16,101 nucleotides of DNA from CAINVV01 sp964506325 (lineage in GTDB: Bacteria; Bacteroidota; Bacteroidia; Bacteroidales; Prolixibacteraceae): contig CAZDLO010000081.1 in NCBI GenBank assembly GCA_964506325.1, positions 1-16,101 of the forward strand, in the 5' to 3' direction. Position 1 is the first letter of the stretch; the number at the start of each line of letters is the position of its first letter. Under the pieces are notes generated by a model, which saw only the letters and a list, made by a program, of their open reading frames with translations, was not told the DNA's origin and did no database searches. Below, piece by piece: positions 7,076 to 15,360 of the stretch. The position numbers were made by a program, and so were the translations under genes.

Positions 7076-8324
7076 CCCTTACCTGCCCTTCACCTTCGAT
7101 GATCCATTTATAGGTCGTTATTTCCTGGAGTGCCATTGGTCCGCGGGCATGAAGTTTTTGGGTGCTGATTCCAATTTCTGCCCCAAGTCCAAACTGGGCA
7201 CCATCGGTGAAGGCCGTACTGGTATTGGCATAAACTGCTGCTGCATCCACTGCTGCAAAGAACCTGTCAATCCGGCCCCGGTCGGTCGAAATAATTGCCT
7301 CACTGTGCCGCGAACTGTACCTCGCAATATGGTCAAGTGCTTCCTCAAACGAAGATACTGTTTTTATAGCCATTTTGTAATCCAGAAATTCAGTTCCGAA
7401 GGATGCTTCTTCGGCAGGTTTAAGCAAACCTGCCGGATAATTTTCGGACAATGATCTGAATGACTCAGAATCAGCATATATTTCAACATTACTATCTATC
7501 ATCATTTCAACCAGGAAAGGTAAATCTGGCAGCCTGTCGCGGTGTACAACAAGGCAGTCGAGGGCATTGCAAACACTTACCCTGCGGGTTTTGGCATTGT
7601 GAATTACCTTGCGGCCCAATTCCCTGTCGCCGGACTTGTCAAAATAAGTATGGCAAATACCGGCTCCGGTTTCAATGACCGGAATTCTGGCATTATCACG
7701 AACATAATCGATCAACGACTGGCTTCCCCTGGGAATGATAAGATCAACAAAGCCCCTGGCCTGCAACAGGGCAGTAGTGGCTTCCCTGGTAGGTGGTAAA
7801 AGAATCAGGGCATTTTCATCAATTCCGGAGGCACCCAAAACATCCCTGATCAGGGAGGCAATAACTTTATTCGAATAATCTGCATCACTCCCGCCCTTAA
7901 GAACCACGACATTCCCGGATTTTATACAAAGTGAAAAAACATCGAAAGTAACATTTGGGCGGGCTTCATAAATTACGCCAATTACGCCAAAAGGAACGCT
8001 TACTTTCTTGATTTTTAAATTATTGGGGAGCACCTCCTGCCACAGTATTCTACCCAACGGGGAAGGCAAAGCCGCCACATTCCTGATATCGGCGGCTATG
8101 GATCCAATCCTGGAGCGGGTAAGTTTCAGCCTGTCGTATTTAGGATCAGCCGGATCCATCCGGTCAAGATCCTTCCGGTTCTCGGCCAGAATTTTGTCAA
8201 CAGAACTTTCTGCCGCATCAGCCAGTCGGAGAAGGAGTTTGTTCACAGATCCTTCCGACAGTTGACCCAGCTTTCTGCTTGCCTTCAAAGCAAGGCTAAA
8301 ACTTTCTGTCACAGAGTTTTCCAT
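7071..8324 (-). CDS. proA: Gamma-glutamyl phosphate reductase (proline biosynthesis)
   Basis: A 417-residue aldehyde-dehydrogenase-superfamily enzyme that reduces gamma-glutamyl phosphate to glutamate-5-semialdehyde with NADPH, the second step of proline synthesis. The family pattern PFGVIGVIYEARPNVT (111-126), the LKGGSDA nucleotide region (142-148) and the catalytic cysteine C252 in RRVSVCNA are all visible. Length equals that of E. coli ProA. Its ATG shares one base with the proB stop (TGATG, 8326-8322 on the - strand), implying translational coupling that keeps the unstable ProB product close to ProA. The C-terminus ends at a TGA supplied by a heptamer repeat. Confidence 0.97.
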   Translation of the reverse strand: MENSVTESFSLALKASRKLGQLSEGSVNKLLLRLADAAESSVDKILAENRKDLDRMDPADPKYDRLKLTRSRIGSIAADIRNVAALPSPLGRILWQEVLPNNLKIKKVSVPFGVIGVIYEARPNVTFDVFSLCIKSGNVVVLKGGSDADYSNKVIASLIRDVLGASGIDENALILLPPTREATTALLQARGFVDLIIPRGSQSLIDYVRDNARIPVIETGAGICHTYFDKSGDRELGRKVIHNAKTRRVSVCNALDCLVVHRDRLPDLPFLVEMMIDSNVEIYADSESFRSLSENYPAGLLKPAEEASFGTEFLDYKMAIKTVSSFEEALDHIARYSSRHSEAIISTDRGRIDRFFAAVDAAAVYANTSTAFTDGAQFGLGAEIGISTQKLHARGPMALQEITTYKWIIEGEGQVRV

Positions 8325-9421
8325 CAGATAAGATATAGGTAGTCATAATGAATAAATGGTTTTGTCTTTTTACCCCCTTTTTCTTCATTTGTTTCGTCGG
8401 AAGAGAAAGATGCCTTGCCCAAACCCAGTAAATTCCCTTCAATATCTTTGATCCTTACGATATCACCCTCCTTGAAATAGCCCGTCACCGAAGTAATTCC
8501 AATCATCAGCAGGCTGACAGCCCGGTCCGAAAGAAGCGCCGTACCGGCTCCCTCGTTAATGGTCACCTCACCACGGGCAAAATCATCAGAATGAGCCATC
8601 CATTTTCTGACTCCGCTGGATTTTTTGGCAGATGGAACAAACTGGGTAAAGGGAGTCGCGCTGTTCCCGGACAATATATCCATCAAAATATTCTCCCTGA
8701 AACCATTGGCAATAAAAACGGAAATTCCCTGTCCTGCCAGTTTTAAGGCTATGTGATATTTGGTCAGCATCCCCCCCCTGCCAAAATTTGATTTCGTGGC
8801 TGAGATGGAGATCCCCTCTGCAGATTTGTTGTGGTGAATAGCAGGTATCAGCTCACTCCCCTGCAAACCGGGGGCAGCAGTATAGACCCCGTCAACGTTT
8901 GAGAGCAGAACCAATACTTCCATGTCCATCATCGAAGCAATCAGGCCCGACAATTCATCGTTGTCCGTAAACATCAACTCTGTCACGGAAATCGTATCAT
9001 TTTCATTGACAACAGGTATCACATCATTTTCGAGCAGGGTCTGCATGCAGTTGCGCATATTTAAATAATGCAGCCTGTCCCCGAAATTTTCTTTGGTCGT
9101 GAGTACCTGTGCACAGGTAAGTCCGTGTTCCTGGAAAAGGTCGGCATAGCGGTTGATCAATTTAACCTGGCCAACTGCCGACCACAATTGCCGTGCAGAA
9201 ACCGGATCCAGCTTTTTCATGGGCCCAACCACGGCACGTCCCGCTGCAACAGCACCCGACGTAACCAGGATGACCTGAATTCCCTCTTTTCTAAGTTGGG
9301 AAATCTGCCCGACAATATGAGCCATTCTTGCGATGTTCAGCATGCCATCCTCCCTGGTCAGCACATTGCTTCCCACTTTGACCACCATTTTTTTGAACAC
9401 CTGCTTGTTATTTATAATCAT
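8324..9421 (-). CDS. proB: Glutamate 5-kinase with PUA domain (proline biosynthesis)
   Basis: A 365-residue enzyme with an amino acid kinase domain (about 10-260) and a C-terminal PUA domain (about 280-345; GEVTINEGAGTALL). It phosphorylates glutamate to gamma-glutamyl phosphate and is usually the proline-feedback point. Seen motifs are VKVGSNVL (lysine of the phosphate site), VTSGAVAAG, NENDT and DNDELSG, plus NFGRGGM near the ATP site. Length matches the E. coli-type enzyme with PUA. ATG 9421 gives the full N-terminus; a second in-frame ATG 11 codons later is less likely but possible. It overlaps proA by one base and follows a 131-bp purine-rich gap after the XRE/cupin gene. Confidence 0.96.
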   Translation of the reverse strand: MIINNKQVFKKMVVKVGSNVLTREDGMLNIARMAHIVGQISQLRKEGIQVILVTSGAVAAGRAVVGPMKKLDPVSARQLWSAVGQVKLINRYADLFQEHGLTCAQVLTTKENFGDRLHYLNMRNCMQTLLENDVIPVVNENDTISVTELMFTDNDELSGLIASMMDMEVLVLLSNVDGVYTAAPGLQGSELIPAIHHNKSAEGISISATKSNFGRGGMLTKYHIALKLAGQGISVFIANGFRENILMDILSGNSATPFTQFVPSAKKSSGVRKWMAHSDDFARGEVTINEGAGTALLSDRAVSLLMIGITSVTGYFKEGDIVRIKDIEGNLLGLGKASFSSDETNEEKGGKKTKPFIHYDYLYLI

Positions 9422-9536
9422 TCTAAATTACACAAATGAAACGACGGAAAATAGAAATATTCTGAAATCAGGACTCTTGCCGTACCATCTGCCTTCTTTC
9501 AATTTCTAACTTTTTCCACTCAATTCTGATTAATTC

Positions 9537-9552
9537 CCTTTTTTCCTTTTTT
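9537..9552. repeat. 8-bp tandem duplication CCTTTTTT x2
   Basis: Two exact copies of CCTTTTTT directly abut the stop codon (TAG) of the XRE/cupin gene; on the coding strand this reads AAAAAAGG twice. The polypurine tract could be a slippage hotspot. It does not form a terminator, as no stem precedes it. Confidence 0.6.
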
Positions 9553-10104
9553 CTACAAAACGACTGCCAGAAACTTTGCCACCCTGCCATTCATGGCTTG
9601 CATGCCATGAGGTATGGCAGAGTCAAAATAAACTGAATCCCCCGGATTCATTATCAGCTCATTGTCTCCAACACAAATCTTTAGCTGCCCCTCAAGTACA
9701 AAGTTAAATTCCTGTCCGGGGTGTGCATTGAAAGTAACCTCCGGATCCTCTTTCGGCTCAACGATCACATAATAGGGATCTGCTTTCCTGTTGACAAAGT
9801 TGGCTGCCAGCGACTCATAATTGTAGGACCGGCGTCTTTGAACCGTGACACCCTTGCCCTTCCTGGTAAGGGAATAGGTATGAACATGAGGTTGCTCTCC
9901 GGTTAAGAGGGTGGTAATATCAAAGCCAAAATGCCTGGCCATCCTGTGCAAGATACTGACCGGGATATCTGTTTCTCCGCTTTCATACTTCAAATATTCT
10001 TCCACGGAAATATCGCAGGCCATCGCGGCCTTTTCAGGAGATATCTCAAGGGATTCACGCATGTCCCTGAGACGGTCAGCAATCTCAATGATTTGTCGTT
10101 CCAT
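9553..10104 (-). CDS. XRE-family transcriptional regulator with C-terminal cupin sensor domain
   Basis: A 183-residue two-domain protein. Residues about 5-65 form an XRE/Cro helix-turn-helix (ISPEKAAMACDISVEEYLKYESG pattern, positions 21-43). Residues about 110-180 form a small cupin barrel with HPGQEFNFVLEG (His128, Glu132) and PGDSVYFDSAIPHGM (His166). Proteins of this design bind DNA with the first domain and sense a small metabolite with the second; ligand and targets here are unknown. Only part of the usual cupin metal set is visible (one histidine instead of HxH in motif 1), so the barrel may bind ligand without catalysis. ATG 10104 is preferred; an in-frame GTG at 10113 adds three residues. 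It lies 31 bases after proC and 131 bases before proB, in the same direction, which suggests a role in proline/arginine control. Confidence 0.9.
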   Translation of the reverse strand: MERQIIEIADRLRDMRESLEISPEKAAMACDISVEEYLKYESGETDIPVSILHRMARHFGFDITTLLTGEQPHVHTYSLTRKGKGVTVQRRRSYNYESLAANFVNRKADPYYVIVEPKEDPEVTFNAHPGQEFNFVLEGQLKICVGDNELIMNPGDSVYFDSAIPHGMQAMNGRVAKFLAVVL

Positions 10105-10135
10105 AACTTGCACTTTTTGGAATAGGTTGTCTAAC

Positions 10136-10939
10136 TTATTTGATATTATTCACTTTGTTGTACGAAACCAGTAAACCCCTGATAAGGGCTGATGAAAAAC
10201 CCTGGTGTTCCATTTCATTCAATCCCGAAATAGTAATGCCTTTGGGGGTAGTAACTTTATCGATCTCCTGTTCCGGATGATGACCGGTTTGCAGTATTAA
10301 TTCAGAAGCTCCCTTTACTGTTTGTGCCACAATCTGCTGAGCCACATCGGCCCCGAAGCCAATTTCGACACCACCCTGGATGGCTGCCCTGATGAAACGC
10401 AGTGCAAAAGCTATTCCGCATGCACCCAGAACAGTTGCAGCAGCCATAAGTTCCTCGTTGATAAAAATAACCTTCCCCAGAGTCCCGAAAAGATCATCCA
10501 CCATTTTTTGAATAGCCGGTTCGCATTCAGGTGCAGCGATGAGGGTCATAGATTCCTGCAGGGCAACAGCAGTATTTGGCATTACCCTGAACGCCAGTAC
10601 GCCTGCAGGCAGCATCTCATTCAGTTGTGCCAAAGAGATTCCGGTCATAAGTGACAACAGAATCTGTCCGGGTTTCAGCACAGGATGCAACTCTTTGAGT
10701 ATTTCAGCCGCCTGGTAAGGTTTTACGGCCAGTATTATAACATTCTGACCGGAAACTGCTTTATGGTTCTCCTTTTCAATTCTGACTCCCTTGCTTTGAA
10801 GATCATCCAGCAGGTGAACCTTTCGCCGTGTCACGACTATTTTGGAGGCTTCAATACCGGATTTCAAAAAACCTTCTGCTACTGAACGGCCAAGATTTCC
10901 TCCCCCGATAATTCCTATATTGATTTCATTGATCTGCAT
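10136..10939 (-). CDS. proC: Pyrroline-5-carboxylate reductase (proline biosynthesis)
   Basis: A 267-residue NAD(P)H-dependent reductase that makes proline from 1-pyrroline-5-carboxylate. The N-terminal Rossmann motif IIGGGNLGRS (10-19), the AVKPYQ segment, the MPNTAVAL signature near 119-126 and the C-terminal family signature TTPKGITISGLNEME are visible. Length is normal. The gene starts 30 bases after argD and is followed 31 bases on by the XRE/cupin gene. ProC is thus separated from proBA by a regulator and joined to argD. Co-transcription with the arginine genes is likely from the spacing. Confidence 0.96.
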   Translation of the reverse strand: MQINEINIGIIGGGNLGRSVAEGFLKSGIEASKIVVTRRKVHLLDDLQSKGVRIEKENHKAVSGQNVIILAVKPYQAAEILKELHPVLKPGQILLSLMTGISLAQLNEMLPAGVLAFRVMPNTAVALQESMTLIAAPECEPAIQKMVDDLFGTLGKVIFINEELMAAATVLGACGIAFALRFIRAAIQGGVEIGFGADVAQQIVAQTVKGASELILQTGHHPEQEIDKVTTPKGITISGLNEMEHQGFSSALIRGLLVSYNKVNNIK

Positions 10940-10969
10940 AACTGAACGGTTTGTGATTAAAAGTGCAAA

Positions 10970-12100
10970 TTACATATTTTTCAACAGACGGCGGAATGAC
11001 TCCAGGAAACGGGTTGCATCCGGTACTGTTAAAGTCAGCGGAGGAAGTATCCTGATAACGTTGCTGCCGGTTATCCCGGTGAAAATTTTTTCTTCAAACA
11101 GCATTCTCTTGCGAAGGGACTGGATGGGTTGTTCGAATTCCAGCCCGATCATCAGCCCTTTCCCCCGGACCTCCTTTATCTCAGTGAATCCGGCCAGTTC
11201 CTGCATCAGGTATCCGCCAACATGGGCCGCATTGCTGATCAGTCTCTCTGACTCCATTATTTCAAGAACGGCAAGTCCGGCTGCACAGGCCAGGTAATTA
11301 CCGCCGAAAGTTGTTCCCAGCATGCCATGCCAGGGCTTGTATTCCGGTGAAATCAATACTCCTCCCATCGGAAATCCATTTCCCATCCCTTTGGCCACGG
11401 TGATCACATCGGGCCGGATGCCGGCATGCTGATGGGCAAAAAATTTGCCGCTCCTGCCGTATCCCGACTGTATTTCATCCAGGATAAATACCACGCCACT
11501 CTCTTTACACAAGCTTGCAGCCTGCTGTAAAAAAATTGGGTCAGGCACCCTGCAGCCGCCAATGCCCTGGATACCTTCCACCAAAACAGCGGCAACCTCA
11601 CCCGACTGAAGTGCCAGCTTCAATGCCGCCAAATCATTGAGAGGCAGTATAACACGGTCATGGACATCATTGATCGGAGCTATAATCCCGGGGTTATCGG
11701 TAACGGCCACTGCAGCTGACGTCCTACCATGAAAAGACTTTTCAAAGGCAACAACCCGCTTCTTGCCAGTCAGGAATGAGGCCAGTTTCATGGCATTTTC
11801 ATTGGCTTCAGCGCCGGAATTGCACAAAAACAGGCTGTAATCATCGTAACCTGAAAGTTCTCCCAGCTTTTCAGCCAGTTCAACCTGCATGGGGTTTTGA
11901 ACGGAATTGGAATAGAAACCGATCTTTTTCAGCTGTTCTGTAATCCGTCTCACGTAATGAGGATGTGAGTGTCCAACAGAAATTACGGCATGTCCACCAT
12001 ACAGATCCAGGTATTCTATACCATTTTGATCGGTGATGGTACATCCGGAAGCAGAAAGCGGTGTCAGGTCGTAAAGAGGGTAAACGTCAAAGAGATTCAC
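10970..12100 (-). CDS. argD: N-acylornithine aminotransferase
   Basis: A 376-residue class III PLP-dependent aminotransferase that converts N-acyl-glutamate-semialdehyde to N-acyl-ornithine with glutamate as amino donor. Motifs seen are NSGAEAN (94-100), FHGRT (123-127), LDEIQSG with Asp208 (pairs with the PLP nitrogen) and the PLP lysine Lys237 in VAKGMGNG. In the succinyl pathway predicted here the substrate would be N-succinylglutamate semialdehyde. The start codon is GTG: MNLFDVYPL is the expected N-terminus and no in-frame ATG exists nearby upstream. A 159-bp AT-rich gap separates it from argC; it holds a small dyad, TATTGAGCAATA (12205-12216), and might contain a secondary promoter, but no clear consensus match was found. 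Confidence 0.96.
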   Translation of the reverse strand: MNLFDVYPLYDLTPLSASGCTITDQNGIEYLDLYGGHAVISVGHSHPHYVRRITEQLKKIGFYSNSVQNPMQVELAEKLGELSGYDDYSLFLCNSGAEANENAMKLASFLTGKKRVVAFEKSFHGRTSAAVAVTDNPGIIAPINDVHDRVILPLNDLAALKLALQSGEVAAVLVEGIQGIGGCRVPDPIFLQQAASLCKESGVVFILDEIQSGYGRSGKFFAHQHAGIRPDVITVAKGMGNGFPMGGVLISPEYKPWHGMLGTTFGGNYLACAAGLAVLEIMESERLISNAAHVGGYLMQELAGFTEIKEVRGKGLMIGLEFEQPIQSLRKRMLFEEKIFTGITGSNVIRILPPLTLTVPDATRFLESFRRLLKNM

Positions 12101-12259
12101 AATAGAAAAATTTAAAAAGTAAGATTCGGGTTTTCGATTTTGGAATAAATGCAGGATCTGCCCTGGCTACCATACTGATCAATAATTCAATTCAAATACC
12201 TGTACTATTGAGCAATACATCAAATACAAAAATCCGCAATTGAAAAAGTTATATTTTAT

Positions 12260-13240
12260 TCAGAACGCAACTGCCTTCAGATTCAGTCCCGCTTTTTCAT
12301 CCAGTCCGAACATAAGGTTCATATTTTGAACTGCCTGGCCTGAAGCACCCTTCAAAAGATTGTCGATACAGGAGATGATCATCAGCTGATCTCCGTGTTT
12401 TTCAAGGTAGAGCAAACATTTATTGGTATTGACAACCTGTTTCATATCCGGATTTTCATCAGTCAGGGAAACAAACGGATGCTGGTCATAATAAGACGCA
12501 TACAGCTGGCAGGCATCTGCAAGCGTTGCCTCAAACCGGGTATAAGTCATGGCGAAAATTCCACGGGAATGATTGCCCCTGACCGGGATAAAATGAATGT
12601 TGTGGCTGAATCCGGGCTGGGACTGAACCACGCTCTGGCAGATCTCGCCCAGGTGCTGGTGTTCAAAAGCCTTATAAACAGACAGGTTATTGTCACGCCA
12701 GCTAAAATGAGATGTTTTGGTGGGTGCCTGTCCTGCTCCCGTGGATCCTGTAATTGCATTGACATGAATGTCATCCTGTATAATGCCTGCTGCGGCCAGT
12801 GGCAAAATTGCCAGTTCAATGGCAGTGGCAAAACACCCGGGATTTGCGATCCTCGATGCCGACTGAATGGCTTTTCTGTTCAGCTCCGGAAGTCCGTAAA
12901 TGAAATCATTCCCTTCCCTTTTCAAGCGAAAATCATGACTGAGGTCTATGACCCGTACCCTTTCCGGGAGACTGGCCTCTGACAGGTATTCGATGGATTT
13001 CCCATGACCGGAGCAAAGAAACAAGAGGTCAGTATCCCCGGGATCAATCCCTGAAAAATGCAGGTCTGTTTCACCCAGCAAATCCCTGTGCACGGAGGCG
13101 ACAGGATGACCGTCGTTGCTTCCACTCTGGATGTATTTCAGCTCCGCGTTGGGGTGGTGCAGGAGAATACGGATCAGTTCACCTGCGGTATATCCTGCCC
13201 CGCCTACAATTCCTATTTTTATCTTCTTCTTTGCTGGCAT
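12260..13240 (-). CDS. argC: N-acyl-gamma-glutamyl-phosphate reductase
   Basis: A 326-residue NADPH-dependent reductase that converts N-acylglutamyl phosphate to the semialdehyde, the third arginine step. The N-terminal nucleotide motif VGGAGYTAGEL (12-22), the catalytic cysteine Cys136 in ANPGCFATA, the RGNHSRG region and the C-terminal GASGQAVQNMN are all present, so the enzyme looks active. Length is that of the shorter (about 310-350 residue) ArgC type. ATG 13240 follows a 69-bp gap from argG with an A-rich, Shine-Dalgarno-free leader. Gene order argG-argC-argD matches that remembered from Bacteroides. Confidence 0.97.
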   Translation of the reverse strand: MPAKKKIKIGIVGGAGYTAGELIRILLHHPNAELKYIQSGSNDGHPVASVHRDLLGETDLHFSGIDPGDTDLLFLCSGHGKSIEYLSEASLPERVRVIDLSHDFRLKREGNDFIYGLPELNRKAIQSASRIANPGCFATAIELAILPLAAAGIIQDDIHVNAITGSTGAGQAPTKTSHFSWRDNNLSVYKAFEHQHLGEICQSVVQSQPGFSHNIHFIPVRGNHSRGIFAMTYTRFEATLADACQLYASYYDQHPFVSLTDENPDMKQVVNTNKCLLYLEKHGDQLMIISCIDNLLKGASGQAVQNMNLMFGLDEKAGLNLKAVAF

Positions 13241-13309
13241 TACTTTTGCTTTAATAGGTTTAAAAAGAGGGGACTGCCTGATAGCTGCCCTTACTCCTCC
13301 AAAATGCTT

Positions 13310-14503
13310 TTACCCTTTGTTGTTTACCGAAAAGAATATTTTCAACTGATTACTGAGAATCTTGGTATATCCCTTGGCATCATCAGCGGTCCATGCTTTG
13401 TTCATTTCACCGTACTGACCAAAATCGCTGTTCATCAGGTCATGTTCTGATTCAATTCCAACCAGCTGGAAAGTATAAGGCATCAACTTGATAATAACTT
13501 TTCCCGTCACATTTTCCTGGCTGCTTTCAAGAAATTTTTCCATATCCCGCATGACTGGCTCAAGGTATTGGGCCTCATGGAGGAACATTCCGTACCAGTT
13601 GCTGAGCTGTTCTTTCCAGTATTGCTGCCATTTGGTAAGCGTGTGTTTCTCAAGAAGATGATGCGCCTTGATGATCAGCATCGGAGCGGCGGCCTCAAAA
13701 CCCACCCGGCCCTTGATGCCAATAATGGTGTCACCAATGTGCATATCCCGCCCGATGGCCCATGCCGACCCTATTTTCTCCACTTCCCGGATAGCGTCAA
13801 CCGGGATATGATGTGTTTTGCCGTTAACAGCCTTCAATTGTCCCTTCACAAATTCCAGGGTAAGCATCTCCTCCCCTTCTTTAGCTATATGGGTTGGATA
13901 AGCACTCTCCGGAAGAGTCCGGTTACTGGTAAGGGTCTCTTTGCCGCCAATGCTGGTACCCCACAAGCCCTGGTTGATGGAATAGGTCATTTTCTCGAAA
14001 TTATCCTTAACGCCGTGCTTGAGCAGGTACTCTATTTCTGCATCCCGGGTCAGCTGAAGATCCCTGGTAGGGGTAAGAATTTTAATCTCAGGGGCAAGAA
14101 CCTCAAAAGCCAGGTCAAACCGGATCTGGTCGTTACCGGCACCGGTGCTTCCGTGTGCCACATACTGAGCCCCTATTTTCTTTGCATATTCAATTACGGC
14201 AAGAGCCTGAAAGATCCTTTCAGAACTGACAGAAATGGGATAGGTATTGTTTCTGAGCACATTGCCGTACACCATGTAGCGTATCCCCTTGTTGTAATAA
14301 TCGGAAGTGATGTCAAGTTCCTTGTGGGCCTTTACTCCCAGGGAATAGGCCTTCTTTTCGATCGCTTCGAGTTCTTCCTTTGAAAATCCGCCGGTGTTGG
14401 CCACCGCAGAATAGACGTCCAGTCCTTTCTCCTTGTTCAGGTAAATGGCACAAAAGGAGGTATCCAAACCACCGCTGAATGCCAAAACAACTTTTTCCTT
14501 CAT
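13310..14503 (-). CDS. argG: Argininosuccinate synthase
   Basis: A 397-residue ATP-dependent ligase that condenses citrulline and aspartate to argininosuccinate. The N-type ATP PP-loop AFSGGLDTS (8-16) stands at the N-terminus, and the conserved STGAGNDQIRF segment binding citrulline/aspartate follows in the first third. The protein is full length. ATG 14503 is chosen because the PP-loop normally starts within the first ten residues; the open frame extends 15 residues farther to 14548 without family resemblance. A tandem ATTGAATA repeat and other AT-rich dyads sit right upstream and may be an operator. The gene follows the GNAT gene after 139 bases. Confidence 0.97.
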   Translation of the reverse strand: MKEKVVLAFSGGLDTSFCAIYLNKEKGLDVYSAVANTGGFSKEELEAIEKKAYSLGVKAHKELDITSDYYNKGIRYMVYGNVLRNNTYPISVSSERIFQALAVIEYAKKIGAQYVAHGSTGAGNDQIRFDLAFEVLAPEIKILTPTRDLQLTRDAEIEYLLKHGVKDNFEKMTYSINQGLWGTSIGGKETLTSNRTLPESAYPTHIAKEGEEMLTLEFVKGQLKAVNGKTHHIPVDAIREVEKIGSAWAIGRDMHIGDTIIGIKGRVGFEAAAPMLIIKAHHLLEKHTLTKWQQYWKEQLSNWYGMFLHEAQYLEPVMRDMEKFLESSQENVTGKVIIKLMPYTFQLVGIESEHDLMNSDFGQYGEMNKAWTADDAKGYTKILSNQLKIFFSVNNKG

Positions 14504-14516
14504 GTGAAAATATTTT

Positions 14517-14532
14517 ATTGAATAATTGAATA
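14517..14532. promoter_or_regulatory. Tandem ATTGAATA repeat upstream of argG, possible ArgR half-sites
   Basis: Two exact abutting copies of ATTGAATA occur 14-29 bases upstream of the argG ATG, inside a run that also reads as the dyad TTATTGAATAA. TGAATA is the half-site of the E. coli ARG box, so ArgR binding is possible, but the arrangement is a direct repeat and the AT-rich background makes chance matches easy. Confidence 0.35.
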
Positions 14533-14642
14533 ATGTAATTTCTCTCAATCCTCCTGATTGTTGCCCCTGCGAAATTTATAAATCATCCGCCCTGCAACTT
14601 CCGACCAGGCTAATATTTATCCCGTTTTTTGGGCTGATCTTC

Positions 14643-15281
14643 CTAGTCCTTCTTTCTTTTCTCCAGCCACTCCAGGAACATGTCGTAAGGCATGTTCATT
14701 TTTCGTTTCTCCTTCTGCCAGGCAGGGTCATACAACATCCCGGTACAGAGGCACTTGGAATGTTTCATCCTCAGCAGTATATCATAGTTCACACAGCTCT
14801 GACACCCCTTCCAGAATTGTTCATCATCCGTAAGCTCTGAAAAAGTGACAGGCCTGTAACCCAGCTCCGAATTTATTTTCATTACAGCCAGTCCGGTGGT
14901 GAGGCCAAAAAGTTTGGCATCCGGGAATCTCTTTCTTGAAATCTCAAATGCTTTGTGCTTGATGCGGCGGGCCAGTCCATAGCCTCTGTAGTCCCAGTGA
15001 ACAATCAGTCCGGAGTTGGCCACGTATTTTTCATCACTCCAGGATTCAATGTAGCAAAAACCGGCAAATTTTTCACCATCCAGGGCAATAATAGCTTTGC
15101 CTTCCGAGATTTTGCCCGCAATGTACTCGTAGGTCCGCCTGGCAATACCCGTTCCGCGCTCCTTGGATGCCTTTTCAATGGTATCGTTGATCTCATCCAC
15201 GTATTTCAGATGATCAGCACACGCAAGGACTACCTTGATTTCCGGTTTTTTAACCTCTTCCTTTTTCTTTCTGAATATCAT
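14643..15281 (-). CDS. GNAT acyltransferase, candidate N-succinyl/acetylglutamate synthase of the arginine pathway
   Basis: A 212-residue protein with a GNAT (GCN5-like) acyl-CoA transferase core at about 15-150; motif A is WDYRGYGLARR with Arg99-x-x-Gly102-x-Ala104 for the CoA pyrophosphate. After the GNAT core comes an unusual tail with four cysteines, C160, C163, C177 and C179 (CxxC-x13-CxC), which looks like a metal site. The gene lies between argR and argG. From memory, the Bacteroides thetaiotaomicron gene in the same place was assigned by mutant fitness as the missing first enzyme of arginine synthesis (N-acylglutamate, probably succinylglutamate, synthase). No classical argA or argJ occurs in the window, which agrees. 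Function is inferred from context plus fold. ATG 15281 lies 79 bases after argR beyond a strong hairpin. Confidence 0.85.
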   Translation of the reverse strand: MIFRKKKEEVKKPEIKVVLACADHLKYVDEINDTIEKASKERGTGIARRTYEYIAGKISEGKAIIALDGEKFAGFCYIESWSDEKYVANSGLIVHWDYRGYGLARRIKHKAFEISRKRFPDAKLFGLTTGLAVMKINSELGYRPVTFSELTDDEQFWKGCQSCVNYDILLRMKHSKCLCTGMLYDPAWQKEKRKMNMPYDMFLEWLEKRKKD

Positions 15282-15300
15282 ATTCTTGTTGTAGTTCTTT

Positions 15301-15337
15301 TTATTAAAGAAATTTCAGCCGGCAATCCTGCTGAAAT
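15301..15337 (-). terminator. Hairpin with short U-rich tail between argR and the GNAT gene (terminator or attenuator)
   Basis: On the - strand ATTTCAGC (15337-15330) pairs perfectly with GCTGAAAT (15319-15312); an inner GG/CC pair across a mismatch leaves a CAAT-sized loop. The stem is followed by TTCTTTAATAA. The tail is imperfect, so it may terminate argR transcripts only partly and set the ratio of regulator to biosynthetic mRNA. It ends about 30 bases before the GNAT start codon. Confidence 0.5.
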
Positions 15338-15360
15338 AATTCTCTTCCCCTGCCTCATTC

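Noticed and set aside
12101..12259. Promoter or ARG box between argC and argD
   Set aside because: Only partial matches (TATTTG-type strings, a 5-bp-arm dyad TATTGAGCAATA) were found and spacing does not fit the consensus; the gap remains unexplained but unsupported as a promoter.
12395..12982. 195-residue open frame on the + strand opposite argC
   Set aside because: It lies entirely antisense to a clearly functional argC, has no family resemblance, and is a by-product of codon bias in the real gene.
13568..14383. 271-residue open frame on the + strand opposite argG
   Set aside because: Antisense to argG with all its motifs intact; cysteine-rich, unlikely composition and no recognisable domain.
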